Source: Mactra quadrangularis
Taxonomy: Eukaryota; Mollusca; Bivalvia; Venerida; Mactridae
Assembly (NCBI GenBank): GCA_025267735.1
Contig: CM046306.1
Coordinates: 32,505,919-32,569,918, forward strand
Length of the DNA stretch: 64,000 nucleotides
Direction of reading: 5' to 3'
Shown: one piece after another, positions 12,201 to 22,805 of the stretch
Position numbering within the stretch: position 1 is the first letter of the stretch
Layout: each line of letters opens with the position of its first letter
Notes under the pieces: model-generated
Told to the model about the DNA's origin: nothing
Databases searched by the model: none
What the model saw: only the letters and a program-made list of their open reading frames with translations
Position numbers and translations under genes: made by a program

Positions 12201-14976
12201 ATCTAAACAACATATTGCTTAATAAGTGAACATTTATTATATTCCTTGGAGCATGGTATTGAGTCAATTTCTTATAAATTTTAGTGAGCCGCGATTCGAA
12301 CCGAGCTGTAAAGCGCCCATATCCATACAGTGATTCAAAGCGAACTGTAAGAAGGAAGGTGAACCGTGACAATCCAAGGCATACGATGATAAAGTAAACC
12401 ATGTCATTATTAAGCATGGTATTTATGTATTTTAGGTATAGCTGTGGAAGGTTTTATGAGTTTTATAGGAGGTTGGACTGGTGTTGGTCATGCCACGTCA
12501 ACATTTGGTGGAAACATTGGTTCTATAGGAATAACTAGAGTATATAACTTTTAAGATATTATAATCTTCTATAAATTATTATAAAAGAGCAGCTCTCATG
12601 GTGCAATGATTGCACGCTCAATCTTGCGATCCCATTTCTATTATTGACAGCAGCAATCGTCAAATTTAGCCAGTGGAACAGTGACCGAATCCACCGAAAT
12701 CGCTGTCGGTCCAGTTACTTTAAGAATGCGAGTGGTCCTTCTGTCCACCAAATTTTTACGATAACCATTTTCCATTTTCAATAAAAATTGTTGTGAAATG
12801 TTGTGCTGATTTTTTAATATATGATGTATTATGCCTAATCAGTAACTTTCTTCCAGTCCAGTTTAGAGACAAAACAGTTAAGAGAGCTTAGAGACAAAAT
12901 AGATTACATATATGCTCAACGGAGCATCGTTTAAAAAGTGTATACATGTATTACTGTTTATTTTCAGGTTGCAAGTCTTCGTGTATTTCAACTTGTTGGT
13001 GTTATATTTATATTATTTGGTATATTAGGAAAGATAGGGGCGGTATTTGTTACAATACCTTACAGTGTAGTGGGTGGGATGATGATTATGAACTTTGGTG
13101 TTCTGACAGGGGTCATGTTATCTAATCTACAATTTATTGATATTAACTCTACCAGAAATCTTTCCATTATTGGTATATCTATGTTAATGGCTTTTATGTT
13201 ACCGTACTATATGCAGACAACTCCAGGTGCCATTGACACTGGTAAGTTCAAACAGTTAGGTTTATTTTGATTATCTCCCTTTCGATGACGTCATGAATTT
13301 ATCATGAACTTTAAAATCATTTTATACATTTTGTTTTGTGTACATTTTGTCCTGACTCCAGTTAAAAGCCCTGAAATGGAACAGCTGAATTCCGAAATAG
13401 AAAAAAAGAATGAAGTCGATTCATTAATTGTATCTGGGATGAATTTCAGACGAAACATTTTGAGCACAATCAAAAGTGTTTTTTTCCTTAAGTTCTCTTA
13501 CTAAATGTTAAAGTCCCACTAGTTATTTTAATCAATTTCCCACTACCACTGTCTCGGTGTCCATATCAAATGGTTTATGACTAGATGTTGGATGATGTAC
13601 ATATGTTAAGATATCACAACCCATGTAGTACTTTAGTAACTTACTGTTTTGAATTTTTTTTACTAAGACAGTTGAATACAATTTAACAATTATTGTTCAT
13701 AAAATCAGTTTATTAATATGACATGTCACTATTCCAGGTATAGACAGACTGAATGAAACATTAACTATGTTTTTATCTAACCCACCATTTATTGCCGGTG
13801 TACTGGCCTGTTTCTTTGACAACACTATTCCTGGTATGTACATTTCAATATATAATACATGTATCGTATTTCTTCATTGTGCCCACAGGCGGCCAGCGCG
13901 TTCCCGAAACAAAAACACTTCATGTATATATACATGTATATATAGTGCTTTTGATTCGGAACCGTGCCGGCCGCTCGTAGTTGTGCCATAGTCATTGTTT
14001 CCACAATGGAAACAAGGAAATTTACATTTCATTTTTTGCTATCCTCAATAGATGATATTAAGTCCCAGTTACATGAATGTACTAAACTTACACAGTATTT
14101 TTTCTGTTTCAATCATTATTGTGCTTTTTATATTATTTGCATTTATTAAATTCTAGTCTACCCTCAGTCGAGGTTCAGAAAAGTTTCATTATTAATTAGG
14201 CGCTTAAAATTCGATGGTCATATTATCGAAATGGTCTTAATTTTTGGACATTCTTTCTTGTTTAAGTAAGCATTTGGGACATAAAAATTGTCAAAAATCA
14301 CACGATCTTACAATAACCAAGGTGGACTTTATATCAGAACTTTACTGTAGTTGATTAAACGCTCTACTTTGATGCCTGCTATTCTGGTTTGATCACTCTG
14401 TTGCAATTTGTCCAAAACAAGTAAAAATATATTTAATTCCGGGCAAATTGTTTGCGTATTTACTTTGATATGAATTATTTGATGCGTGGTCTGTCAATTC
14501 TGATTATCTTCAACTACAAGCTATTGGAGCGAGCGTGGCTGAGTGGTTATGACCATGGACTGGCAATCTTTGGACAGCTAGCTCCGCGTTGGTTCAAATC
14601 CCATCCAAACCATTATCCGTTGTTTCCATTAGCAAGAAACTTCATTCCACTGAGGGACCGGGAAGCGGACTCGAAAATTACTATAGTCGAACCTTAAGTT
14701 GTAAAAAACTCTTTTAACAATCAATCGAGCTATAATAAATTAGAATAAACTAAATGATAACTATCGTATATTTTAGGCACAGATGATGAAAGAGGTATGT
14801 CTGCCTGGAGAGAAAACCTCGGTGAAGATGATGATACAACAACAGTAGCAACAACAACAGCCTGGTCACGTGATAGATTAATGAAATTAAAGAAGACAAT
14901 ATACGTTGTACCATTTGCTAAAACATTGTTACGTAAATTTCCATTCTTACGATATTTACCTTTCTATCCGAAATAA
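290..14976 (+). CDS. SLC23 family nucleobase/ascorbate transporter, left copy (5' partial)
   Basis: Multi-pass membrane permease of the nucleobase-ascorbate (NAT/SLC23) family. Ten exons are visible: 290-384, 946-1022, 1827-2008, 3361-3481, 5301-5457, 11621-11770, 12436-12539, 12968-13241, 13738-13833, 14777-14976. All have AG/GT borders and compatible phases, giving 484 residues plus the last base of a split Arg codon. The first two coding exons (seen in the right copy) lie left of the window. Family landmarks are LPLYQG, RFIGPIT, YARTD, GDYYACA followed by APPPPKHA, NIGSIGITR, LSNLQFID and DNTIPG, with a C-terminal LPFYPK. The fifth intron (5458-11620) is swollen by a transposon. The protein is nearly identical to the right copy; for example it has Gln where the right copy has Glu in YYMxTTPG. 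No stop or frameshift is seen. Substrate is not assigned because key residues differ from characterised members. Confidence 0.9.
551..757 (+). repeat. Dispersed interspersed repeat, copy 1
   Basis: A segment of about 200 bp beginning near TAGTAGTGGAATGTAGCAAAT and containing GATTACAATAGGCC, a GGGATAATTACTACTGCAAT core and a block reading CAGACAATGCAGTTTGTGC. Related copies are at about 27913-28082 (+), 30055-30225 (-), 41626-41850 (+) and, as its partner on the other arm, 55205-55385 (-). It has no coding potential. It resembles a short nonautonomous element, but I could not define its ends. Confidence 0.55.
2025..2690 (-). repeat. tRNA-derived SINE (left-arm copy)
   Basis: On the minus strand this reads from a tRNA-like head (GGTGT-AG-AGGATGCGCACAGG then a B-box-like region) near 2680 to a SINE-type tail near 2025 that includes the ..GAGTTGACAAAGCCTCAAA.. 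ending. The same insertion is at 53418-53925 on the right arm, so it predates the inverted duplication. Its tail lies only about 15 bp inside the intron from the exon 1827-2008 donor. Confidence 0.5.
3985..4490 (+). repeat. Minisatellite, about 97-bp unit, left arm
   Basis: About five tandem units, each with CACAGTGCTTACGTCACG, TTTGCTTCTTAACCACT, CAACACGTAAATCACGTGAC and TAGTAATACCATCTATTTATAG. Starts of the CAGTGCTT block recur near 3998, 4147, 4245, 4340 and 4438. The first interval is longer because a roughly 55-bp subsegment is duplicated at about 4022-4134. About three units are present on the right arm at 51430-51715, so copy number changed after the arms duplicated. Confidence 0.8.
4491..5300. 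other. Intron sequence without recognised element
   Basis: Remainder of the intron before the exon at 5301. It aligns with right-arm sequence at about 50455-51425. No exon, RNA or element ends were found. Confidence 0.4.
7861..9029. mobile_element. Pogo/Tigger-like nonautonomous element, nested
   Basis: Terminal inverted repeat CAGTCAATTCTCGTTATCTC at 7861 pairs with the end GAGATAATGCGAATTGACTG at 9029. TA dinucleotides flank both ends (7859-7860 and 9030-9031), as expected for the Tc1/mariner-pogo target. Subterminal AGTCGAGATAA motifs recur inside both ends. Length is 1169 bp with no transposase frame. It is inserted within the 5.57-kb element. Confidence 0.85.
9481..10017. mobile_element. 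TTAA-target MITE, nested
   Basis: The 537-bp element begins AGGGATATACAGGCAAA and ends TTTGCCTGTATATCCCT, a perfect 17-bp inverted repeat. Both sides are flanked by TTAA (9477-9480 and 10018-10021), the target duplication typical of piggyBac and Kolobok elements. It is noncoding and nested in the 5.57-kb element. Confidence 0.88.
13888..13975. repeat. GC-armed palindromic element, left arm
   Basis: Imperfect inverted repeat. The left half starts GGCGGCCAGCGCGTTCCCGA, the right half ends with CGGAACCGTGCCGGCCGC, and a (TA)-rich centre TGTATATATACATGTATAT lies between them. It has a counterpart at 47305-47393 on the right arm, and a single half (AACCGTGCCGGCCGCCTATA) occurs in MFS A intron 3 near 24320. 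It is located 3' of the exon ending at 13833. Confidence 0.65.
14520..14690 (+). repeat. tRNA-derived SINE head (Leu/Ser-like)
   Basis: Contains an A-box-like GCGTGGCTGAGTGGTTATGA and a B-box-like TTGGTTCAAATCCCA, followed by a non-tRNA body with ACTGAGGGACCGGGAAGC. Right-arm counterpart about 46600-46750 (-); a related copy lies at about 56830-56995 (-). The aminoacyl stem does not close, so it is not a functional tRNA gene. Confidence 0.6.
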
Positions 14977-15012
14977 GTTCTCTTTTCCTTTATCTTCAGA
15001 TGAATATATTTA

Positions 15013-15018
15013 AATAAA
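15013..15018 (+). promoter_or_regulatory. Poly(A) signal AATAAA of left SLC23 gene
   Basis: AATAAA 37 bp after the stop codon of the left SLC23 gene. A second AATAAA is at 15135-15140. Both are altered in the right-hand gene. Confidence 0.55.
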
Positions 15019-15149
15019 GAGAATCTCGTAAAGATCACACAGTAATCATAAGAATTGGTACATTATTGTTAATGTTTGAAAGAGTTGTATCAACTAGGAT
15101 AGTTATATCTTCCAGACGAGTTATGGATACAGGAAATAAAATTCTTATA

Positions 15150-16110
15150 TAAAAAAAGAGTTTTTAATCTAGTAGAACACTCAATGTTTCTACTTGTGTT
15201 TGACAATAAAATAATTTTGTTATTTTCAATGTTGTTTGTTTATGTAATATTATATGGAGATAGTGATGGCCCTGTAAGTGATGAACCAGACAAGCTAACT
15301 AATCGGATATCAATAACCAGTCATGTCTTAGCCATTGCTGACCGGCGAAAATATACATACCCATTACTTGGTTAAGAGCAATAAGGAAGTATAAGACCTA
15401 CTGACCACCCGCAGAAATTTTTCTCGTGTTGTGCTCCCTCACATCCTTCTTGGTGTTAGTAGGTAAGTTTTTTGGCACCAAATACCAGTATCTTTACCTA
15501 ATTGAATAAGCAATTTCGAATTTGAATGAAGAAACTTACTCAAAGACAATTTCTAATGCATTAAGCCTTCCCATACGTACTGAGTAGGACTTAGCACTAC
15601 ACTCAAACAAAAATCATTAGATGACCAGAGCAATGACAAGTGCTTTCCTGGCGCAAATTGTCAGCAAAGTCCTTGCAATGTCAATCGCTTCCAAAACCAT
15701 CAATATTTGTCCCTCAAATTGTTAGGCGTAAAACCATGGGAAACCTACTAAGTGCTATACATCTTTTTAATTCTTAAATTCTCACTGCCATCACGGCGCA
15801 GGTGTTTGCACGCTTAACTTAGAACCCCGGGATTCATTGGACCGGTGGGTATGGCTGGTCTACCAGTCAATATTGCCAATATTTATCATCTCTGTCGTTA
15901 ACATCATCGACACCGGAAATAAGATCAACATTATATTTCGATCGCAATTTTTGTTCTCGTTATTTTTTAATAGTAACAAGTAAGGCTCTACAAGGTTTTA
16001 CACTTTTATCGATAATAAAATGACAAAAACTAAGCGAATATAACGAATGAAATATCACAGTGACGTAAATAAGCATAAAAAATAAAAAATACAACTTAAA
16101 ATGATAAAGT
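15150..16110. other. Convergent intergenic region, left arm
   Basis: Sequence between the convergent SLC23 gene and the MFS pseudogene, matching 44900-45780 in inverse orientation. It holds an open frame of 63 codons at 15184-15375 with a counterpart on the other arm, but the differences are mostly amino-acid changing, so I do not call a gene. No RNA gene is seen. Confidence 0.5.
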
Positions 16111-16474
16111 CTCTGTATTTGAATTTACGAACCATCTCTAGGACGCCATTGAAAAAGAATGAAGCTATAAATACTGAAAAAAACAAGAACAAATGTTATC
16201 GCATGTATTGTAAAATTTCATTCAACTATCAGTGGCGCATACATTAACACAGCTAATTTAAATATTCATTGCAGTACTTATTTACTCATTATCAATTAAG
16301 ATTAGCAGGGTCAATGTATGCAGTACTGACAGTTGATTAAAATTTAACAATACAAGTATGAAATCTGTTTTACCTCTACTGATGCTCCTCTTCTATTTTG
16401 TCTCTATAGTAGGTAGGAAGTACGTCTTCTCCATTAAGTGGCATAGTTATGCCACCAGATAACTTCATCACCTA

Positions 16475-16780
16475 ACCCAGGTCGATAGCGCAGATGGAAG
16501 CGCGTCGGGATTTGGAATCTCGTATCCCGAAGGGGCTACAGGTTAGAATCCCACCCGTTGAGGTTATACCCTTCTATGAAAATTTGACAATAATGTAAAT
16601 TTTCCTCCATTATTAAGGTATATTGAGAAGTTTCCGACCTTGTGGAAGGGTAGATTAGTACTGGTTATGGACCAAGGTCCAGAAAAGCTAGGTTAGGTGC
16701 GCCAGACGCCGTAAATTGACCTTAATTGTGTTGACACGGCGTTAAACTCAGTAAAATAAAATAAATAAATAATAAATAAA
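16475..16780 (+). repeat. tRNA-derived SINE, full length
   Basis: Head with A box TAGCGCAGATGG and B box GGTTAGAATCC, a central body, then the 3' segment GGTTAGGTGCGCCAGACGCC and TGTTGACACGGCGTTAAACT, ending in an A/T-rich AAATAAATAAAT tail. It is absent from the matching right-arm position, so it inserted after the inverted duplication. It is flanked by unusually long direct repeats of about 50 bp (16418-16467 and 16780-16830). Confidence 0.8.
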
Positions 16781-17029
16781 AAGTACATCTTCTCTATATA
16801 GTGGAATAGTTCTGCTATCAGATAACTTCAAAATAATAAGTGAATTAAGGTATACACTCCTTAAAATCATTCACAGTTAAAAATGATTTTCTAAAAGCAT
16901 GAAATGCTTACAAATTATGATATTTTTCATACATTACAACATCTTAATAATTTTGTATGGATTAAAGTCATTATATAGCTCAAGATTTTTAAAGTTTGTT
17001 CATCACATGACCTGGTTAATAATCCTGAA

Positions 17030-17626
17030 TAATGATATAATAATATATAACATAATATATGATAACATAACATCTATAATATATGATAACATAACATAAC
17101 TATCTATGATATCTATGATAACTAACATAACACAACAAACATAACATCTATTTTATTATTCCATTAAATACTACTATGTTTTGTCTAAATTTTAACATCT
17201 ATAATATATGATAACATAACATAACTATCTATGATATCTATGATAACTAACATAAACATACTACCATGTTTTGTCTAAATTTTAACATCTATAATATATG
17301 ATAACATAACATAACTATCTATGATATCTATGATAACTAACATAACACAACAAACATAACATCTATTTTATTATTCCATTAAATACTACTATGTTTTGTC
17401 TAAATTTTAACATCTATAATATATGATAACATAACATAACTATCTATGATATCTATGATAACTAACATAAACATACTACCATGTTTTGTCTAAATTTTAA
17501 CATCTATAATATATGATAACATAACATAACTATCTATGATATCTATGATAACTAACATAACACAACAAACATAACATCTATTTTATTATTCCATTAAATA
17601 CTACTATGTTTTGTCTAAATTTTAAA
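17030..17626 (+). repeat. Higher-order tandem array replacing MFS exon 9
   Basis: AT-rich array in which CATCTATAATATATGATAAC recurs at about 17071, 17196, 17286, 17411 and 17501. Spacings therefore alternate 125 and 90 bp, giving a 215-bp higher-order unit. Long units contain TTTTATTATTCCATTAAATA, which is single-copy sequence on the right arm near 44075; short units lack it. The array sits where the right arm has exon 9 of MFS B. Confidence 0.9.
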
Positions 17627-18699
17627 GGCCAAAAATAATGTTGACTTGCCTGAATGTAACGTGAGGTCATGCAATGGTTCAAATCCCATCCATGATAGGT
17701 TATTTGATCTGTAGATCCACCACAGTTTTCCTCTTAAATAGCACGTACAACAATATAGATAAAGTTGCATTATTAGGACCGTTAAAATCGGTGGTCTTAA
17801 TAACATAATACTCTTTACCAAGAGACTTTTTTCTCAAATTTAGCTTTGGTAGCATGAAAATCGTTAGAAATCACATGATTTGGCAAAACATAACTGTCCG
17901 TTATAGTGAAACTCGACTGTTAACCTTTCAGTAAAAGACTTAAGATATTAAATATAACATACCGACCCTGATGCAATAAGTCCATAGTTTACTGACATAT
18001 GTTTAGGTCCTAGCAGTTTAGCTAAAGCTGAAGGCATCATGGCCCATATTCCACTATAGAATAAATAAATAGAACAAATCCAGACTAGGAACCATTCTTT
18101 ATCGAGATCTTCGGTAAGAAACAAGGTACCAGTCACTGCTGAAAATCCCAAAGTGACACAGGCTAAGGTAATCTGAAAATATCCAAGGGAACCACAGTTA
18201 ACTGTATCAAAACTTGATAACTCTAGCCCCTGTTGTCTTATTGTACAATCAAATAGTTCTATGAAGGTTGAAAAGCTGATTCTGTGTCATTTTGCCAAAG
18301 ATTGCGGCAATCGGACCTCCTTGGCCACTCACAATGAATGGTCAGAGTGTTCCGAAGAATGAAACTGCGAATCACATTTTTATCAATTCTGCATTAACAA
18401 ACATTTCTGGTCCGGAATCCCTTTGGCTACATTATATATTTCTTAATAAAAATGCTGCTAGTCTCTGTTTTGATATACATGTATTACATATAACATATCT
18501 GTAATTTACTCATTAGTTATTTAACTAGAAAGTAATAAGACGACCTCTATACCTACGCTAAAACCAATATGTCCCTTCACTATTCCCCCATAATGGACGT
18601 CCAAGACAATTAAATACAGCAGCCGTTGTTCCAACTAATGTAAGAAAGTGGTCATCTCATCGTAGATAAATGTTTGCCCATATGCCTATTATGAAATGA

Positions 18700-18910
18700 A
18701 AAGGGTCAATAGCGATTTTGTTCAAAGTTTACTTTTTTCAATACTTAATACGTCTGGCTCACCTACTGAGCGTTTTTGGACTATTTTCTGTACTGTTAAT
18801 ACTGCATATAGTCCCGCAGTTAAACGCCATGTTTTAGATTAAACTCGCACCTGTGCTGATTAAGAATCCCAGTGATGACATCCTGTCAACTATGAGCAAT
18901 TTGCATAATA
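18700..18910 (-). repeat. Old SINE-like remnant in MFS intron 6 (shared by all three copies)
   Basis: Minus-strand sequence with a CCAAAAACGCTCAGTAGGTGA-type SINE 3' motif and AAGAATCCCAGTGATGACAT. Equivalent sequence lies in intron 6 of MFS A (about 27405-27560) and B (about 42705-42860), so it predates both duplications. Confidence 0.4.
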
Positions 18911-19728
18911 TGCAACATCAGTTGGCCATTGTCGTTATTCCATTTTTGGTTAATAAACTTTTTATAAATCAACCAATTGGGATGTAAATTTAAGAATGTC
19001 AAATACATATTAACAATGAGTAGATAAATTCTTAATTTCGGAAGCCTGGGGTTGAAAAAGTTTTACCATTTCTTTTTTAAAGCTAACAAGCCATTGTTTT
19101 TGCCGTGCTTCAATTCTATTTTAAGATGTTAGTTCTTATTTCTATCAACATATACAGACTAGACTTAGTGTAAATGTTCTTTTTGGGACCTCTCAATCCT
19201 TTAGCGTGCGTTTTACATAGGACTGCGCCAGTAAAATCAACCTCAAAAGCGGTGAAGAAATAATGTACTTGTATAAACTAACCTTATACAAAGCAACAAT
19301 AAATTGCATCCCAGCAGGCAACATAAAACATGTCAACCATATGATATAGAAACTACGTGAAGCTAATGCAAGCTTTACGGCACCTAATATACTGAGTTCT
19401 TCCTGGGACATTGTTCTGTAATATAATTTTTTAATATCAAATACAAACATGTTCCCTTTCAGGTTGTTGCAAGATTAACTCACGTAAATCTATTGATTGA
19501 TTTTATGTGGATTTTATAAGCCAAGTGAATAAAAGTCAGTTCACAAACTCATCAATAAGACATATATGCTTGTATCGCAATATTTTGCGATGCTGTTGAG
19601 ACCAAACATAATAATACCAGTCTTATATGGAAATTCAATTATTAGTACGGACATTTTGTAACGTAGACTATCAATAATCAAAGCGCCAATAACTCCGTCA
19701 GACATGGGGTTTAATGGAGTTCCTAGAA

Positions 19729-19828
19729 CACAGGCCGTCAGCTCGATGATACTCTAATTTATATATAATATATATTCATTTATATTATAATTATATGAAT
19801 AAGAGTATCATCGAGCTGACGGCCTGTG
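19729..19828. repeat. Perfect palindrome beside inverted-duplication breakpoint
   Basis: Two perfect 27-bp arms: 19729-19755 (begins CACAGGCCGTCAGCTCGATG) and its inverse at 19802-19828, separated by a 46-bp pure A/T-type loop. It starts about 10 bp beyond the point where similarity to the right arm stops (about 19720). It could be a foldback insertion or a scar of the rearrangement. Confidence 0.85.
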
Positions 19829-20749
19829 ATATAGATTGCGCACTTGTGTTATTTGTTAAGGGAGGTAATTCGGTAAAATTGATATCCAGAGTTGATCGGA
19901 TTGTCTCCCTTTTAACGATTGGTAGAGGTAAGGTAAGGTCGCCGAGTTTTCAAGAGCTCGGTAAATATAATTATTTATCAAAGTCCTGATGGCACAAGAC
20001 TTCCATGCGCATTGAAACTTGACAAAATCAAAGAAGGCAAACAAACAATGCGACAACAATGGTCATACTATTTTAAAACTGGTATCTCTTTTGTACGATT
20101 TGGTATTAGTTATGTTTAAACTTAGTTTAACTTGAGACAAAACACCCCGGTATTACATTTTACTACATGTAATGCGTATTTCTTTACTAACAGATACAGA
20201 CAGGGGGGGGGAGGGGTGATATGGATTACCTAAAGAAACTAACTATAGATGTATTTTATGACATAACAATCCAGAGAAAAGGCATTTTCGTAACTATGGA
20301 CTGTTACAACTTTAGTTGACGTAAACGTTCATAACGTTGACGTCGCCGTACAAAATTCGGCTTGCACCACAAGCATTGTGTTGAATTGTGCATTGTGCTG
20401 GTCATGCACTTGATAAAAATAAAATATTATTAGGATTGTATCGCTAAATGAATGGGTTATCTTTTGATATACTATTAAAGTATATATGGTGAAATTTGTT
20501 AACTCTGCGTCACCAGTCCTGTTATTTCAGGATCAACCTTGTTTATACTGTATATACATGTACATAACCATTGTGACGATTCTGGAAAAAACACTATTTA
20601 CCTATCACGTTGTACTTAGATGTGCTTCGCAAACGATGAGTACAAAAATGTACAATTTGGGTGTTCGACCCCTTTGTTTGGAGTCAAATTTTGTGATGGA
20701 GTTTGTTCCCTTTTCCAGCAATTTAAGGGTTTAATGGTTAAATGCATTG
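19829..20749. other. Intergenic, nothing recognised
   Basis: No exon, element ends or RNA gene found. A run of G broken by one A occurs near 20202-20216. Confidence 0.4.
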
Positions 20750-21740
20750 AAGATAGATAGATAGATAATTTATTTCAAAATTTAGACAATATGTCCATGA
20801 TTTTACATTTATACAATACATTAAAGTACATTCATTTCAACATTTACATTTACATTTCCAATGAAGGCATGCATATAAATCAATATTCAATGTTAAACAT
20901 AAATATATGATCATGTCTAATATTAAATACATAAGCAAAATCAATCCATAGAATATATGAAAGTTTGGTGACATTATATCAATACATAAAAATAAATAGT
21001 TGCTAATTACCTATAAAGTATATTTTCTTAATTACTTCTTAGAATGCTCCAATGGTCTAATATTAGTATAGACATGTGCGTTCTATAATAGTATAATATA
21101 TTGTTGGAGATGAGTATATAGATATTAAGATAAGTACAAAGATACATGTATAAATATGTTTATGTATATAGGGAGAAAGTGATTATCTAACATAGTATTC
21201 ATTGTTTCTCCGTTGTAAACTCTTGTATATATATTTAGATAAGTTGAAAATGATTGATCGATTTTCCGATGACATAAGTTCAATAAATTTAGGTATATTT
21301 GGTCTTCTCCAGAAATATTGTTTTATAAAATTTTGTCTTAAATCAAAGTACAGTGGACATTCTAATATAAAATGGAATTCATCTTCGAGTGTGTTACATA
21401 ATTGACATTTTCTTTCGGATCTAGGTGTTTTACGAGGTTTTGTCCATCTGCCTGTTTCAATCTCTAAATGATGACTCGAAGTTCTTAACCTACAGAGAGC
21501 TAAACGATATTTGTTAACTTTGATACAGTCTAAGTACATTTTAAAGTCAAATTTTGAAAAAAGTTTGTAAGTACATGCTCTTGATGAATTACTAATCTCT
21601 TCATTCCATTTTTGAATAAAATTATCTTTAATGCGTATTTTTAATATGTTTAAGAAATGAGGAATATTTCCAACGCCTTGAAATAACCATACATCATTAA
21701 ATCCTAATGACTCCAAGATATGTTTTACATTGAATGTAGG
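20750..21740 (-). mobile_element. 5'-truncated LINE, 3' end with (TATC)n tail
   Basis: Minus-strand fragment with a 177-codon open stretch (21183-21716) matching the C-terminal tail of non-LTR retrotransposon ORF2. It has a cysteine/histidine cluster CQLCNTLEDEFHFILECPLY typical of this region, then a roughly 400-bp 3' UTR. The 3' end lies at 20750 in TATC repeats (seen on + as GATA), after ATTTTGAAATAAAT. The reverse transcriptase and endonuclease domains are missing, so it is a dead insertion. Confidence 0.8.
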
Positions 21741-21852
21741 TACTATAACAACAGCGGTTTCCAGTTCCCACTAAAAAAATATTGAACCGTTAACATAATA
21801 AAGCTCGTTTAAGGATAAATTCAGATAGATTTAAATTATATTTTATTTAAAA

Positions 21853-21916
21853 ATCGAGGGCAAGTTCAAAAAGTTAACTAATAAATTGCTCAATATTGAA
21901 CTTGCCTTCGATTAAC
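21853..21916. repeat. Small foldback
   Basis: CGAGGGCAAGTTCAA is followed after about 30 bp by its near-inverse TTGAACTTGCCTTCG. Origin unknown. Confidence 0.5.
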
Positions 21917-22139
21917 TTTTGTTTCGGTTATTGGATAAACTTGCCAAAAGAACGGATCTTAGTATGTACATGTACATGTATCTACTCGGTTTAAATAATA
22001 TACTTAATATATGGTTTTGCGAAGTTAGCCGACTGTTGCGTACGGTTGTAAATCGAATAGTCATCGAAGGCAATTTCAATCTTGTTTATTAATGTACACA
22101 TCGACATAAGATAGCATGACCAAGATGTTAGTAGTTTTG

Positions 22140-22805
22140 GAAAGAAAATATTTGAAAGAAACCCTCTTAAAAAAATATCAAGTTACAACCCTCTCTTAAG
22201 ACTTAACATTGAATACCAATGTAACCGTATCTATTTGTTCTAATATTGTGTAACCCCTGATCTATTTGTATAGGTAAATGTTCCAGTATTCAACCTTATT
22301 TTTATATCCTCCCGTATGACTAACACATATGACCTTATTTGTTATTATTTATCTTGTAAAATATATAGGTTATGTAAGGTCAATTTCTATTCCAATGGAG
22401 GGTACACAGCCTATAGATAACGTCAATTTTCAAAAATCGCACTTTTATTGAGATCACATGACTATCCTTCTCCTATTAAATAATAGCTTGTTTACATCTC
22501 CAACATTTCTCTTTAAAATAATAGCTGATAAACCAGTACCTACTAAAATGTCACATCAGGTCAAATTCTCAACATTTCGGCCTTCAATATTAGGTGAATG
22601 ACCGAGTTATCCCGAATGGCGATAATAACAATCGTAGGTACTCGGCTATTTCCGTTACCTGAAAATGTACGTTGAACAAACTTCGTCGGACAAACCCGAT
22701 CGAGTTCACGATTACTTCGGTAATCTACGTAATTATGGATATCTTCGTAGAAGATCTCTGAGCTGTTCCGAATGAATAATAATTATGATATGAAACATTG
22801 TAAAA
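22140..22805 (+). promoter_or_regulatory. 5' flank of MFS gene A, homologous to that of B
   Basis: Aligns with 36385-36960 upstream of gene B. Shared stretches include GTAACCGTAT..TATTTGTTCTAATATTG, CTATAGATAACGTCAATTTT and GATAATAACAATCGTA. No convincing TATA box could be chosen. The shared flank shows that the tandem duplication included the promoter region. Confidence 0.5.

Larger units (their letters stand above)
16118..19415 (-). pseudogene. MFS transporter pseudogene (exons 6, 7, 8, 10 only)
   Basis: Minus-strand remnant of the MFS gene found intact as B. Exon 6 (19283-19415) and exon 8 (17963-18172) are intact with good splice sites. Exon 7 (18557-18685) has a 5-bp GATGA duplication that shifts the frame into an early stop, plus further changes. 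Exon 9 is absent; in its place relative to B lies a tandem array at about 17030-17626. Exon 10 (from 16173) has lost one base before the end of the frame, so the normal stop is skipped. The downstream poly(A) hexamer reads GATAAA instead of AATAAA. Exons 1-5 are missing because the inverted duplication ends in intron 5. It cannot encode a working carrier. Confidence 0.88.
270..19720 (+). repeat. Left arm of large inverted duplication
   Basis: This arm is the reverse complement of about 41873-55660. It contains the + strand SLC23 gene and the - strand 3' half of an MFS gene. The arm is longer than its partner mainly because of a 5.57-kb transposon in an SLC23 intron, an expanded tandem array at about 17030-17626 and a SINE at about 16475. 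The inner limit near 19720 falls at sequence matching intron 5 of MFS B (41873). Beyond it similarity stops abruptly. Introns look roughly 10-15% diverged by eye with many indels, while exons differ by about 1-3%. Confidence 0.85.

Noticed and set aside
13304..13504. Open frame directly after an SLC23 exon
   Set aside because: It lies in the intron. The right arm does not keep it open in the same form and it has no family resemblance.
14520..14600. Possible tRNA gene (A and B boxes)
   Set aside because: Acceptor stem does not pair, and the unit continues into a SINE body repeated elsewhere.
15184..15375. 63-codon open frame with a counterpart at 45564-45761 on the other arm
   Set aside because: The two differ mostly by amino-acid-changing substitutions and different starts, so the shared frame reflects the duplication rather than coding constraint.
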